Shown here one piece after another: positions 19,752 to 31,900 of a stretch of DNA of 46,918 bases (positions within the stretch are counted from its first letter, which is position 1; every line of letters starts with the position of its first letter). The translations under genes were made by a program, and so were the position numbers. Below the pieces are notes generated by a model, which was not told the DNA's origin, did no database searches, and saw nothing but the letters and a program-made list of their open reading frames with translations. Location: NCBI GenBank assembly GCA_946803715.1, contig CAMPET010000052.1:220101-267018 (forward strand), given 5' to 3'. The DNA comes from Beroe ovata (taxonomy: Eukaryota > Ctenophora > Nuda > Beroida > Beroidae).

Positions 19752-22181
19752 ATGTTTGATAACTTTGATACAATTGATCCGGCTGAAGCAGAGGCTAAAA
19801 TGAGAAGCAAAGCCCCTGGTGCTTTGCCAGAAGATGAGCGAATCATCATGGCATTCAAGCTAAGGAATCATAAGCTGATGTTCACACCTTATCGGATTTT
19901 GATGAAAGATTCTTCTGTAATTGATACATCTGCACATGAGTATACAAGTGTGCCATATAGAATGATAGCTGCCTATTCTGTTTGCACTGCTGGAAGTCTT
20001 GATTATGATACTGAATTATATGTATATACAAAAAACAGCTCTAATAAACTTGGAGAATTTAAGAAAGAGTTCAAGAAGGACAGGGTAAATCTGTTTGCAA
20101 TTTTGAATTTATTGAACTACTATGTACTCCAAAGCCTAGACCCATTTGCTGAGGGTATCCGTGATGATTCAATTGGGCAAGATTTGCCAAAACTGATTGA
20201 ACCTGAAGAGCAAGCTGTTAGTGACATTTTGGGTGATAATGCTGCAGAACTTGATCCAGAGGCAACTCAACAGAAATTGAGGCATATCCTGCTCCCTACT
20301 GAGAGGGTAAGAATTGCATATAAATCTGTGAGAGACTTGACTGTATTCACAACAAAAAGAGTTCTGATTGTTGACAAGAAAGGAATCACCGGTAAAAGTG
20401 TGGATTACCTTTCAGTTTTGTACAGTCATATACGTATGTTCTCAATTGAAACTGCTGCAGGTGGGGTATTTGATAGGGATGCCCATATAGAGCTCTATAC
20501 CAATATTGATCAGTTACCTGCCATTAAACAAGATGTCAAGAAAAGTTGCAATGTTCTGAAGACACAGAGATTTTTGACTGACCTAGTATGTGGTATTCAT
20601 GAAGGTCAAAAAGTGACAACTTCAAATACCAATGCTGCAGACCTTGGTGGAGGCGACTACATGAAGAGTTTACCAAAGTGGCTATCTGGTGAGGGAAATG
20701 CCGGGCAGATTGATGCTTCAGCTGCCAACGCAATGTTTCATGAAGAGCCTAACAATATTTTGCAAGATAATGAGGTTGTTGAGATGGCCTTCAAAGGAAG
20801 GAAAGATTACATGCTTTTTACCACCAAGCGGATTCTGTTTGTTGATAATATAACTATCATATTCACGGGTAAGAAAGTGAAATATCTTACTATTCCTTAT
20901 TTCGCCATTTCTCACTTTGCGATACAAACTCCTGGAAGAGGATTAGTTTTTGCAGACCGTGATGCAGAGCTTCAAATTTGGACAGACTGTTGTAATTTCA
21001 GGCATGAACGTGGATCAGGTGATGATCACCACCCCCCTGAACCTTTAGATACTTTCATTGAACAAGATCTTGCAAAGAAGAAAGTGGACTTGGTGGCTGT
21101 TCATCGTTACCTCTCATACAGGATGCTTTCACTGGGGCCCGAAACAACTAAATTTCAACAAGAAGAGTTACCTAGACCAAACTTGCCTCTGATTCCGGTC
21201 CGACCCAGTGTTCCTGATGAGGACAGCGCATTATCAGTTCTCCATGAAATGTTCAGTGATAATGCTCATGAAATCAATGCTGCTGACATAGATTCAAAAC
21301 TTCATGCCAACTTCATGTTACAAGCAGATGAAACAGTTGGTTTGGCCTTTGCCAATGGTCGGGATCTTTTTGTTCTGACATCAAAACGCATTTTCATCAT
21401 GGACACCAAAGGCTTATCTGGAGAGAAAGTGCAGTACATCACTGTTCCCTATAGCAGTGTAAGATATTTTGAGATATGTACTGCTTCTACAAGTGGCTTT
21501 GACCGAGATTGTGAGCTTGATATTTATGTAAAAGGTTTCTGGAGTACAAATAATAAAAGTCCCAATACAGATAGTGCGATAACCTCGTGCATTAGCCAAG
21601 ATTTCTCCAAGGGCAAGTGCGATCTCATTGGAATATTTAACTTCCTTAGTGATCGTTGTGTAACACATTTCGCAGATCAAACAGCGTTTGCACAAGATAT
21701 TCCTCAATTCATTCCTTATACCTCTGTGGAAGAAGGAGTAGGGACAAAACTTGTATCCCTGTTTGATCGCAACAATATCTCAATGCTGTCAAATGATGAA
21801 GTGGCTGAATTGAACAAAGAGCTTAAGTTTAACCCACCACTCCTTCTAGACGGAAATCTAGAGCAAATCGAACTCGGGTTTAACAACAATAAAAAGAAGT
21901 GTCTGGTTCTGTTCACAAATAGACGCCTCATATATGTCCGGAGATCAAAGTCCATCCTTGGGCTTGCCGGCGAGAAAATGAAGTATGCATCTGTTCCATG
22001 GACCATATTTCAAGCCTTCAGATTCCAAGCAGCCGGCAAGTGGGCAGACTCGGATAGTGAAATGTACCTTTATATAGAAGTTTTTAATAAGGGTGAGCTA
22101 AAATTTGATATAAAGAAAGGAAAGGTCAACCAACAGGTTATTAATAGATGGCTAGACAGAAAAGTTGTCTACAAGATGTAA
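19752..22181 (+). CDS. Five-repeat bacterial-type PH-like (bPH) protein
   Basis: 809 residues in one open frame, made of five divergent copies of a unit of about 125-155 residues (about 4-126, 152-285, 303-459, 489-638, 659-807). Each unit has the same order: an acidic helix, D/E-x-x-x-(A/G)-(F/Y) (ERIIMAF, ERVRIAY, EVVEMAF, ETVGLAF, EQIELGF), a FT-x-x-R-(I/V/L) strand pair (LMFTPYRIL, TVFTTKRVL, MLFTTKRIL, FVLTSKRIF, VLFTNRRLI), (S/G)-x-K/V-x-(Y) and a (I/V)PY strand. Units end in a D-x-D/E-L-x-(I/V)-(Y/W) strand and usually a D-x-x-x-(I/L)-x-x-(Y/F)-L helix. This pattern fits the bacterial PH superfamily (PF08000/bPH_1-like), normally a single short domain in bacteria; function is unknown. 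There is no signal peptide or membrane segment. The acceptor TTTGCAG lies 9 bases before the ATG, so an upstream leader exon or spliced leader is expected. Confidence 0.8.
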   Translation: MFDNFDTIDPAEAEAKMRSKAPGALPEDERIIMAFKLRNHKLMFTPYRILMKDSSVIDTSAHEYTSVPYRMIAAYSVCTAGSLDYDTELYVYTKNSSNKLGEFKKEFKKDRVNLFAILNLLNYYVLQSLDPFAEGIRDDSIGQDLPKLIEPEEQAVSDILGDNAAELDPEATQQKLRHILLPTERVRIAYKSVRDLTVFTTKRVLIVDKKGITGKSVDYLSVLYSHIRMFSIETAAGGVFDRDAHIELYTNIDQLPAIKQDVKKSCNVLKTQRFLTDLVCGIHEGQKVTTSNTNAADLGGGDYMKSLPKWLSGEGNAGQIDASAANAMFHEEPNNILQDNEVVEMAFKGRKDYMLFTTKRILFVDNITIIFTGKKVKYLTIPYFAISHFAIQTPGRGLVFADRDAELQIWTDCCNFRHERGSGDDHHPPEPLDTFIEQDLAKKKVDLVAVHRYLSYRMLSLGPETTKFQQEELPRPNLPLIPVRPSVPDEDSALSVLHEMFSDNAHEINAADIDSKLHANFMLQADETVGLAFANGRDLFVLTSKRIFIMDTKGLSGEKVQYITVPYSSVRYFEICTASTSGFDRDCELDIYVKGFWSTNNKSPNTDSAITSCISQDFSKGKCDLIGIFNFLSDRCVTHFADQTAFAQDIPQFIPYTSVEEGVGTKLVSLFDRNNISMLSNDEVAELNKELKFNPPLLLDGNLEQIELGFNNNKKKCLVLFTNRRLIYVRRSKSILGLAGEKMKYASVPWTIFQAFRFQAAGKWADSDSEMYLYIEVFNKGELKFDIKKGKVNQQVINRWLDRKVVYKM

Positions 22182-22930
22182 AACTGTGAAAAGAGAAAGC
22201 TTGATTCCCTCCCATACCTATTCATCTAAAAACTTGTCGACATGCCTATCTATGTCTAGATGTAAAGAGTAAAGCTATTAGGTATTGATTCCGGATAGAA
22301 GCTTAGTACACAAAATTACAAATATTTATGGTTTGGATACTAGAACTAACTAGCCAACTGGTGAATGCTAATGCTTCTGTAGACAGAACGTTTGAAATCG
22401 AAGCCTCCTTGTATGGTGGACATGTTATTTTTCCTTATGTTTAAAATTCGTTGAATGATGTTTATTATCCCTGTTTCAGCGGCTGCCGGACAACTGTGCA
22501 AATTGCCGGTCAACAATGGTTTCAATCCTCTGAATTCGTTACTTTATTCTTTACTCACCCATCAATCAGAATTTCTTGTTCTCATCAATTTTTATAGATT
22601 TGTAAAAAATAGATGTTATTCATCATATTTGGTATATCATATTTGCGAATCATGACATATTCTTGATCATTTTTAGATTCTTATTTGCGACATAATATGA
22701 TTGTATAGAGCGTGTGTAATGTTTGTCGCTGATACTTTTATTAATCTTTTAGTTACTAGCAATACTCAGGTATTCCTCTTTTATTATCTAACTATCTGAA
22801 AATAGTTCCATTGTAAAAGACAAAGTTGCTTTGCCAACATTAACAATCAAATAATACAAAGGTTTTCCCTGTCCCATTTTACCCTCCATTAATGATAACT
22901 ATCATAATGATCGATTTTCCATCAAGAGGT
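22182..22930. other. Intergenic spacer bPH-COPA
   Basis: AT-rich 749-bp gap between two same-strand genes. No canonical AATAAA was found on the plus strand, and no gene is visible. Confidence 0.55.
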
Positions 22931-25900
22931 ATGCTCGAAAAGTTCCAGACAAAGTCTGCTCGAGTGAAGGGTAGGTTACATTATGACATGATAGGTATTT
23001 GAAACAATGTTCTTGTTATTTCTAACCTTGCATGAAGATCCCTGATTTTTTGTCGGCCATAACGTTTTTCTATATCTTTACCTCCTTTCTTTGACCCCCC
23101 TCTCCCCCTCCTCTTTCCAGGAATCTCATTCCACACCACTCGACCATGGGTGCTGACGTCACTTCACTCGGGTATAATCCAACTATGGGACTACAGGATG
23201 AGAACTCTTATAGAGAAGTTTGATGAACATGACGGTCCAGTGAGGGGCATCAGTTTCCATGGAGCACAGCCACTTTTTGTTTCCGGGGGCGATGACTATA
23301 AGATAAAGGTCCGTATCTAGATACCTAGATACATTTTTCTAGATACCTCGATACATTTTATTTGTTCTAATCATTCTCTGAACCTACTGAATTGATTTTA
23401 CGCAACCGTAGTCAAAAAAATTTATGGCAAATTTGATGGAATTTGACTCAAATGTATGCCCTAACTGGTGTGATTCTCATGAGATCATTGAAACCTGCCC
23501 CAGGTATGGAACTACAAGCAGAGAAAGTGTCTCTTCACCATGTTGGGTCATCTCGACTACATCAGGACCACCTTCTTCCACGAGGAGCATCCCTGGATCA
23601 TCAGTTGTTCGGACGACCAGACCATTAGGATCTGGAATTGGCAGAGCCGATCTTGTATCAGGTGCGGAGCCATCGTGTTAACTCGACATGAGAACGATAA
23701 GTCTGTCATTTCCAACGGTTTCGATCGTCCCAAGAAGGGAAAGCATCATAAGAAAATACAATATCTCAAACACCCTCCAACTTCAGTGTTCTGACTGGAC
23801 ACAACCACTATGTGATGTGTGCTCAGTTCCACCCTAAACAAGACCTCGTTGTCTCTGCCAGTCTGGACCAGACGGTCAGAGTGTGGGATATTGGGGGTCT
23901 CAAGAGAAAACGAGCTCAGCCCGGTTCAGGTAGGGATACCATGCAAGCTCTTTGATGATTATTGGTTCCTTATAATAAGCTATAATTAGCTGTTCGCGAC
24001 ACCATACTTCATAGTAACTTCATGAACAGAGTGAATTCTGCACAAGACCGGCGCCATTCGCATTACCTAGTCCTGCATTTGAGCGGTATAAGAACAGCTC
24101 AAAACCTCAACAAGACAAACACCTGACCCTAGTGGCAAACGTATCTAGATTGAAGATTCTAGAACAGTTCGGGATCAGGAATTTCGGTAGATTCTCTTAT
24201 CCCATGGTTTCTCTCTATAATCCCACTGTTTTTCAGCCGATTCATTCCGGACTCAAACGCCCGGTCAAATAGATCTATTCGGCCAAAGTGACGCCGTTGT
24301 GAAGCACGTGCTAGAGGGACATGACCGTGGTGTGAATTGGGTACAGTTCCACCCGACTCAGCCCCTCATCATCAGTGGTACGTGTTTTCGGGAGAGTTCT
24401 GGAGGAATAGAAAATTACTGATACATTCCAAAAAAAGGAGACGTACTGTTGTAGTAATTAGAACCACCGTGGCCACTGGCTAGGGGGTCATTGATACACT
24501 TTCATACGACCCTTCTTGATACAATTCTGACTGGGGAAGTCCCATTTGACACCACGGTGCCGCACCTCAAACCCAAATTCACTCATTGACATTTGACACC
24601 ACATCGCACGTGCAGGTGCTGATGACCGACAAGTTAAACTGTGGCGCTACAACGAGGCCCGTGCATGGGAGGTGGACACCTGCCGGGGACACTACAACAA
24701 CGTAAGCAACGTCATCTTCCATCCCCGTAATGACGTCATTGTGTCAAACTCCGAGGATAAGAGCATCAGGTGAGATGGTGTCATCGTGAGTGGTGGCAAC
24801 TGGTTTCAATCTGTCAACTTGTGAATTCGTGTCAATGTTTGAGTGAAACGCGAATGCGGACACTTGGAATTAATGGTGTCAAAAGGAGCGGTTTGACACC
24901 TTTGCTCGCAGATTGTGGGATCTGAACAAAAGGAACTGTATCAGTACATTCAGAGGGGAGGACAGATACTGGTGTATCGCAGCCCATCCTACCCTCAACA
25001 TCTTTGCTGCTGGTGAGTGACTTTGTGGTGTCACGATAGCCATCTCCAAATGTGGATAGCGGATACCCCCATCAGTATCACTTATCAGTTGTCTGAAGAA
25101 TCACACTCAAATTGCTCCGTTCCATTTTGTGAATCTCTGGTTGACACATTAACAATTTAAAACAAACGGTGTCAATAGAAAGTGTTTAATGGTATAACCA
25201 CTTTGCACTTCTCTGATGATTTCTTGACACCACTCATTTCTACAGGACACGATAATGGTATGATAGTGTTCAAGTTGGAACGTGAACGTCCAGCCAGCGT
25301 AGTCCACGAAAACGCCGTCTTCTTTGTCAAGGACCGGTACCTCAGGAAGTACACATTTGGAAGTGGTAAAGACGTGGCTGTGATCCAGCTTAAACCAGGT
25401 ACCAGTTTGTCGTGGTAACGCTGGTTAACATGGTAACTGCGGGTATTAGTGGTTGTCATGGTAACGCAGGTTTACATGGTAACTTCGGGTATTGTTGGTT
25501 GTCATGGTAACGCTGAACGCGGGTAACAAAGGTTGACATGGTAACGTTGAACGCGGGTGTTATTGGTTGTCATGGTAACGCAAGTATTAGTTGTCATGGT
25601 AACGCAGGTATTAGTTGTCATGGTAACGCATACAGTAACATAAGCGTAACGCACACTGGACACTCCCATGGCGTCATTGTCAAGGTCATTCGTGAGCAGT
25701 CACGTGACGGCATTGTCACGCGTGATATTATCCACAAGAGTGACGTAATCTTATTTTCATTACTACACAGCCCTACCCATTATCATTATCCTACCTATTC
25801 ACGTTGTTTTACACGTTACATATTATTTTGTCGGCAAACCGAAAGTGTTGTAAGTTTCAATATTTCATCGGCAATCGTCGTTGTTTATTGATTGATTTGC

Positions 25901-28900
25901 TCGCGCACTCTAATTGCAATGCTCCAGTCGGCGGTAAGACTTTCTACCTCTGATACGGGACAATTGAAACAATTGGTTGCCGTTATTAACAATATGTGCT
26001 TAGCCGCGCTTCGATAATTCAGGTCGTAATTTGTGAATACTTTGTCACGTTTGTGTCCAACCAACTGATGCACACGGATATCACGGCTTTGTAGGACAAA
26101 TGAGATATGAAATAGCGGTAGAAGAATTATTGCTGATGTTAAGGATATGTACCTAATAGGCGTGGTATAGGACTTCTTTACCTAAATATCGTGAAGAAGT
26201 ACCTTTATTTCACCATGGTAGACTACTTACAGATACTCACAGCTTACAAATTCATTTACCACTACGCATGGTTGAAAGTAACAAGAGGATTTAATCGAGC
26301 GCTAACCTCTTACACACTGATTACTGAAGCAACCACTGAAATACACCCACAATATATCAATCCATCAGCGGAGTAAACCTTAGTTTCAGCCCCACCCCAA
26401 TAAGTCCCACTCCCCATTTCTGTACAACCGAATCTAATCCCAATCCTAATTTCTCAACAACCGAATCAAATCCCGATCCTAATTTCTCTACAACCGAATC
26501 AAATCCCAATTCCCAGGTGACAGTAACGTGAAGCCGAGTGGACTATCATACAACCCCGCTGAGAACAGTGTGATCGTATCCACGAGCAACAGTAGCAAGA
26601 CAGGTAGCGGGAGCACGTACTACGAGGTGTACCAGATTCCGGCGGGAAGCAGCAGCGAGATATCCTCCGGGGAAGGTAATTATTCCTTATAAGGAATTAT
26701 TATTCGAATAATCATCCCTTTTATGGAATAACTCGTAATGCAATGATAATTGAATGTTCCCACGACCTATGTTCACCATATTCACATTTCATGACGTGTT
26801 TTCGGTTGAGATTGACCTCATTCCACACCTGCTACGTTCTCATTTCTCACACGAGTGTATAATAATGAGTGCTTATACACGTAACTCACGTTACTCTGAA
26901 AGCAGTAGTAGTGATTGGTTCGTCTGTGGAGTACTTCCAGACCTCCAAATGTCGTGAAAACCACCAGAATTTTAGCCTGGATACATGCCGTGCTACCCGG
27001 AATTCCCAGAAATCACGTCAAATTTCAGCTGTTACTAGGTGATAATGACGATATTCTCCATTTAAATCTATCCTCTCCGCGCCCAGGAAAGCGGTTCAAG
27101 GGTGTAACAGGAGTGTGGGTTGCGAGGAACAGATACGCGGTCCTTGACTCAGCTGGCAAGCTCCTCATCAAATCTAGCAGTCACGAGGTTTGTGTGTGGG
27201 TAATCACGCGTGACTTGTCACGCGTTACTGAACTAGTCGTCACGTGTGATATCACGCGCGGATAACCCGATATTCAGAGTGAGTCACGTGAGTGGCGTGA
27301 TTTTGGAAAACCATGACTTTTTCTCCGTGCTAAGATGCATATTGCATATTTTGTTCACGTGGTCACGAAGTAAAACAGCGAAGTTTATTTGGAAGTTTCT
27401 ATACCACAATAAATATTAAAATCAACGGACAGAAACAATTATTATAATATGTAACACATAACCCGACACGTATAAAACCAGTTCAGATACAAAATGAGGA
27501 AAACGGGGAATGGTGTCCTATGCCCACAGTCACAGTCTTCTGTGCCCAATGCCCATAGAGGACTTGTGGTTAACCGCTGGCATACCATCTGTACGGACAT
27601 ACGGGACTGTGGGCAGTGCGCACACTAAGCACCGTAATCGAAGAAAGTCCCTTTGGAATCTAACGAGAAAATAGTCGCCCAGTTGGTACTTCACGTGGTG
27701 TTGGTGCTATTAATTTATCAAAGATTCCTCAAAGATATTGAATAACCCAATGACAAGACTCCTCTCTTGACAAGAAAAGTATCCATCAATCATCAGAACA
27801 CATAATCCCTATCAGAACATATGATCAGTCCTTAACTTCGTAGTTCTGTAATCTGTACCAACGAAACTTATGACCTATCATTGTTAGCTTACAAATCATA
27901 TATGAAAGTATAAACCCATAAATACAACCTATCAAATTAAGTAACAAGTTATTAGAAAAACACGTAGATTTTAGTTGATTTTACTCACAACAACAGAACA
28001 TGGAAGAGTTTTTATTAGGATTGCAGTTAAATCAAGTGATCAAGACAAAAACTTGAACATCAACTTGAACAGAAATCCGGGCTACATTGAACTATGTCCG
28101 TAGAACTAATCTATGCAGGAAATTGCTATTCAGACTATCTATCAACCTGCAAAACTTGGCTATATATCAACATATCCTAAGTTTCAGCTGATCTATATAC
28201 CTATCTATTTTTTTATAGTAAAATATAAATTAGTTCCCCTTTGACTAGTTGATTTGAGGAACTCTAGAATACAACTCTCGAGTCTGAATCTGAATTTAGT
28301 TGATTTTACTCACAACAACAGAACATGGAAGAGTTTTTATTAGGATTGCAGTTAAATCAAGGCAAAAACCTGGACATCAACTTAAACAGAATTCCGGGCT
28401 ACATAGAACTATGTCCGTAGAACTATTCTATGCAGGAAATGGCTATTCAGGCTATTTGCCTGCAAAACTTGGCAATAAATCAACATATCCTATGTTACAG
28501 CTGATATATTAGCAAAATATAAAGTAGTTCCCCTTTGACTAGTTGATTTGAGGAACTCTAGAATGTAACTCTCGAGTCTGAATCAGAGAAAGAGACTCAA
28601 AAGGACTAGGTATAAAAACACAACATACGACTAAGTTATAAAAACAGGGATATCATAGAAATATTGAAACCTTTGTGGGTTATGGTTTGAAGATGTTAAA
28701 ATATGAGAATTTTAGTTCATTTGCTTCGAACCACCTAAAGACCTAAGTAGGTAACTGCGGGGTATTCACTGGAACGAAAGTATTTATCTGGTCTAAGGCG
28801 TTTCATAGAAGGTGATGATTCATTGGTTCATATCTCGAGTGAAACTAGACACTGAAAGTGTTGCCATGACGATAACGGATACCACGTGTGACGTCACCAT

Positions 28901-31900
28901 CAATTTATTCTGTGACGTCACGCACACACACACTCACTTGTCCGTGCTCTCCATCTTTATCTCCACCTCTGGAGCTGACTTGTTACTCACTCCAATAGTA
29001 TTCAAATTGCTGAGCAAGTTTACCGTATCCAGCATTGCTCGATGGCTCTGGTACTGCAGATGGCTCATGTCTGGGGCGGAAGTGGCGGGAGACTGGGGGG
29101 CGCTAGGTGGCTGCACATTCCCACCACCCACAACGGCGTTCCGTTGATCCATCAGCGCCTTCTGGTAGAGAACAGAGAGGTTGTTGATGCTGGTGATGGG
29201 GGGTGAGAGTTTGTGGTCGGCAGATTTTGGAGGAGTGAGTAGGCCCCCGACCCCCATGGGGTTTCCCCCCGTGGGAGAAAAGAGCTGGGGAGAGGGGGCA
29301 GGATGGTCGAATAGGGACTTGTTGTTCTGGTAAAATGAAGCCAGAGCAGCTTCCTTTACGTGAACTGGGACCTGGGGAGGCAAGGAGAAGTGAAAATTAA
29401 ATATAATTGTAGGAACTTGACACCTTGAAATGAGCTTTTGGAACAGGAAGTGCCTAGATAGCGAAGAGGTACCTAGGGGACACTTGTCACTTATCATTTC
29501 CTTGAGTTGAGATACCTAGTTAGGAATATAAATCCAGCATACCTGCTCCTTCTTGACACTCTCCAGCAGAGCCTTATGATGACGGTACAGGTACGCTAGT
29601 TGCTCTGGAGAAGTGGTGGAAGAGGCGCTGAACGAGCAGGCTCCAGAGGACGAGGAAGGGAGAGTGGAAGAGGAGATGGGAGTTGGATGAGTGCCAGCAG
29701 CAGCAGCTGTTGAGGATGGGGGTGGAGTACTCGGATTGACCGTCTTGAAACTGTTCTGAGGGGGAATGTGGGGTTAGAATACAGGAGAGAGGGTTCAAAG
29801 CATGTGATGGATGCAGCATCGTTAGAAAGTCGAAACTCGAATTCGACTTAATCGTTTAATTCAATGTTATTAAAAGTCGGTTAATAATCATGGAAAAGAT
29901 ACAATAATCAGGAATGATCAATGGATATCATGTCATCATGATCCATGATGTGTCTCACCTGTGGCAGCATGGTCAATGCACCGAGTGAACTAAAGGACTC
30001 AGGATCGGCAGTACAGTTTGGCGTGGTCGTGGTGTTGGCGGCGGTGACAGCCTGGTTTGCGGAGGAGAGCGGCGGTGCCACTGTGGTGACGGGAGAGGTG
30101 GCGCTATCGCTCGTCCGGATATCTGGTAGATACGCTATGGGGTGAGGGGAGGGGTGAGCAGGGGATACGTCAGGGTAAAGTGGAGATCGGATTCAATTGA
30201 CACATGAGAGGAATGAGCAATGAAATGGGACAATATACCCTATTATCTAATTACTCTATTATCTAACTAATTAGGTAGGAACCCGAGGAATCACTCACCG
30301 GAAAGGAGTAGTTTATTGAGTTGCTTGTGGTCTATTTTGTGGAGATGAAGAATGTGTCTGTTCATGTTGCTTCTCCATGCAAACGTGTTCCCACAAATAG
30401 GACACGTGTACGGTTTAGATTTCCTCATTATGGGAACCTGCACAATGATGACGTCATGTATTGAATGGTGACGTCAGAGAAAAAGGGAGAGCCATTGATT
30501 CGAGAATTGATTACAGAATTGTGAAGTGGAACTTCTTCTGGGATATGGAATACCATCCCATCGTAAAAATGCAACTGAATCATAGAATTTTATGGTGTTC
30601 TCTTATTAGGTATTGAAACAGCGTGCAATTCTGTTGCTATTTTCAACAAGAAAAGAAGAAAGGAGACTTTTGTGCTTGGCATTGCTGTCTTGAGGCTCAA
30701 CTGTTACAGCTACCGCGAGTTTTGTTCGTTATCTATGGTTTCATTAATGTCAGGTCTGCGGGCATGATTTTCACGCCAGCGTGAACAAAATTCCCGGTTG
30801 TGTTGACTTGAGCTGTCTTTATGTTTAGACCGAGTTAATTGTTGTGAATGAGCTCTGGACTGTATCGGGATCAACAGTTTTGTGGACTGACGCAGGCGCG
30901 CACTGTGATGAGAGATTCCAATGAGAGTTTGACTGACTCCAGATGAGTGTTTTGTTAATTGTTTGGTGGCGTGATTCTTTGTCTAAACGGACCGAAGTCG
31001 TTCAAATTCTTGGAGAATTTCACGCTATTACGATGCACTATAATGGTTAATAATCTAGGACGAAAGTACCTACTGGGCGAAAATTGATTAATTATTAATT
31101 GTTGTGACCGTTAATAGAAAAAGTTTAATGCTAATTGATAAATTCTGTGTGAGCACGTGACGGTTGACCGATGGAAATTTCTCCATAGTTCCCCCTCGTA
31201 CCTTGATGGTAGGTTTGGGTTTCATCAGATGTGTAACAGAGATGTGTCGGTTCATATTGGTTTTCCAGTTGAACACCTTGTAGCAGTACGGACAGATGTA
31301 CTTGGTGAGGCCGGGATCGGCTCCAGGTGAGGAGGAAGAGTCGGGGGCCGAGGGAGTGGAAGTGGGGTGAGAACTGGGTACTGTGGGTGGGATATCGTCC
31401 TGGGGAGGTAGATTTGGGATAGTGAGTAAAGTGGGGCTATTTTGTGCTTGCCAATAGCCTCCGGGAGGTTAAAACCAGCACAACTAGTCCATTAGACTGG
31501 CTCATTCAATCGTACTAGAGAATAGATTGGTCCATTATGTGGTCAAACCTCTTGGATTGTGTCGTTAGGATATTGCCACAATACCTGCATATTTGCGATG
31601 GTTGAGGAATTGGTTGTGAAAGTCTGGCCCTGTACCTCCTGGGTGTCACTGCCACAGTACTTCCTCTCGGAGCAGCACCCTAGCACTGCACCGCCACTGC
31701 CCATGATGCCACTGCCCATCACTGCACTCCCTGCTCCCATCACTGCAGTGGTAGGAGAGGAGGGATTCAGATCACTGGGGGACGGCATGTCCACGTTGTT
31801 TCGGAATATGTCCTGGTGGGAAAATGGGGAGTGAGAAGCAATGAAACTGTTCTAATATGAAATTATTCTTATAGGTCTCAACGAACTTCTCAACACCAGT

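Noticed and set aside
25416..25640. CRISPR-like look of regularly repeated GTTGTCATGGTAACG
   Set aside because: Spacing is irregular, the spacers are themselves related, and the locus is an intron of a eukaryotic gene.
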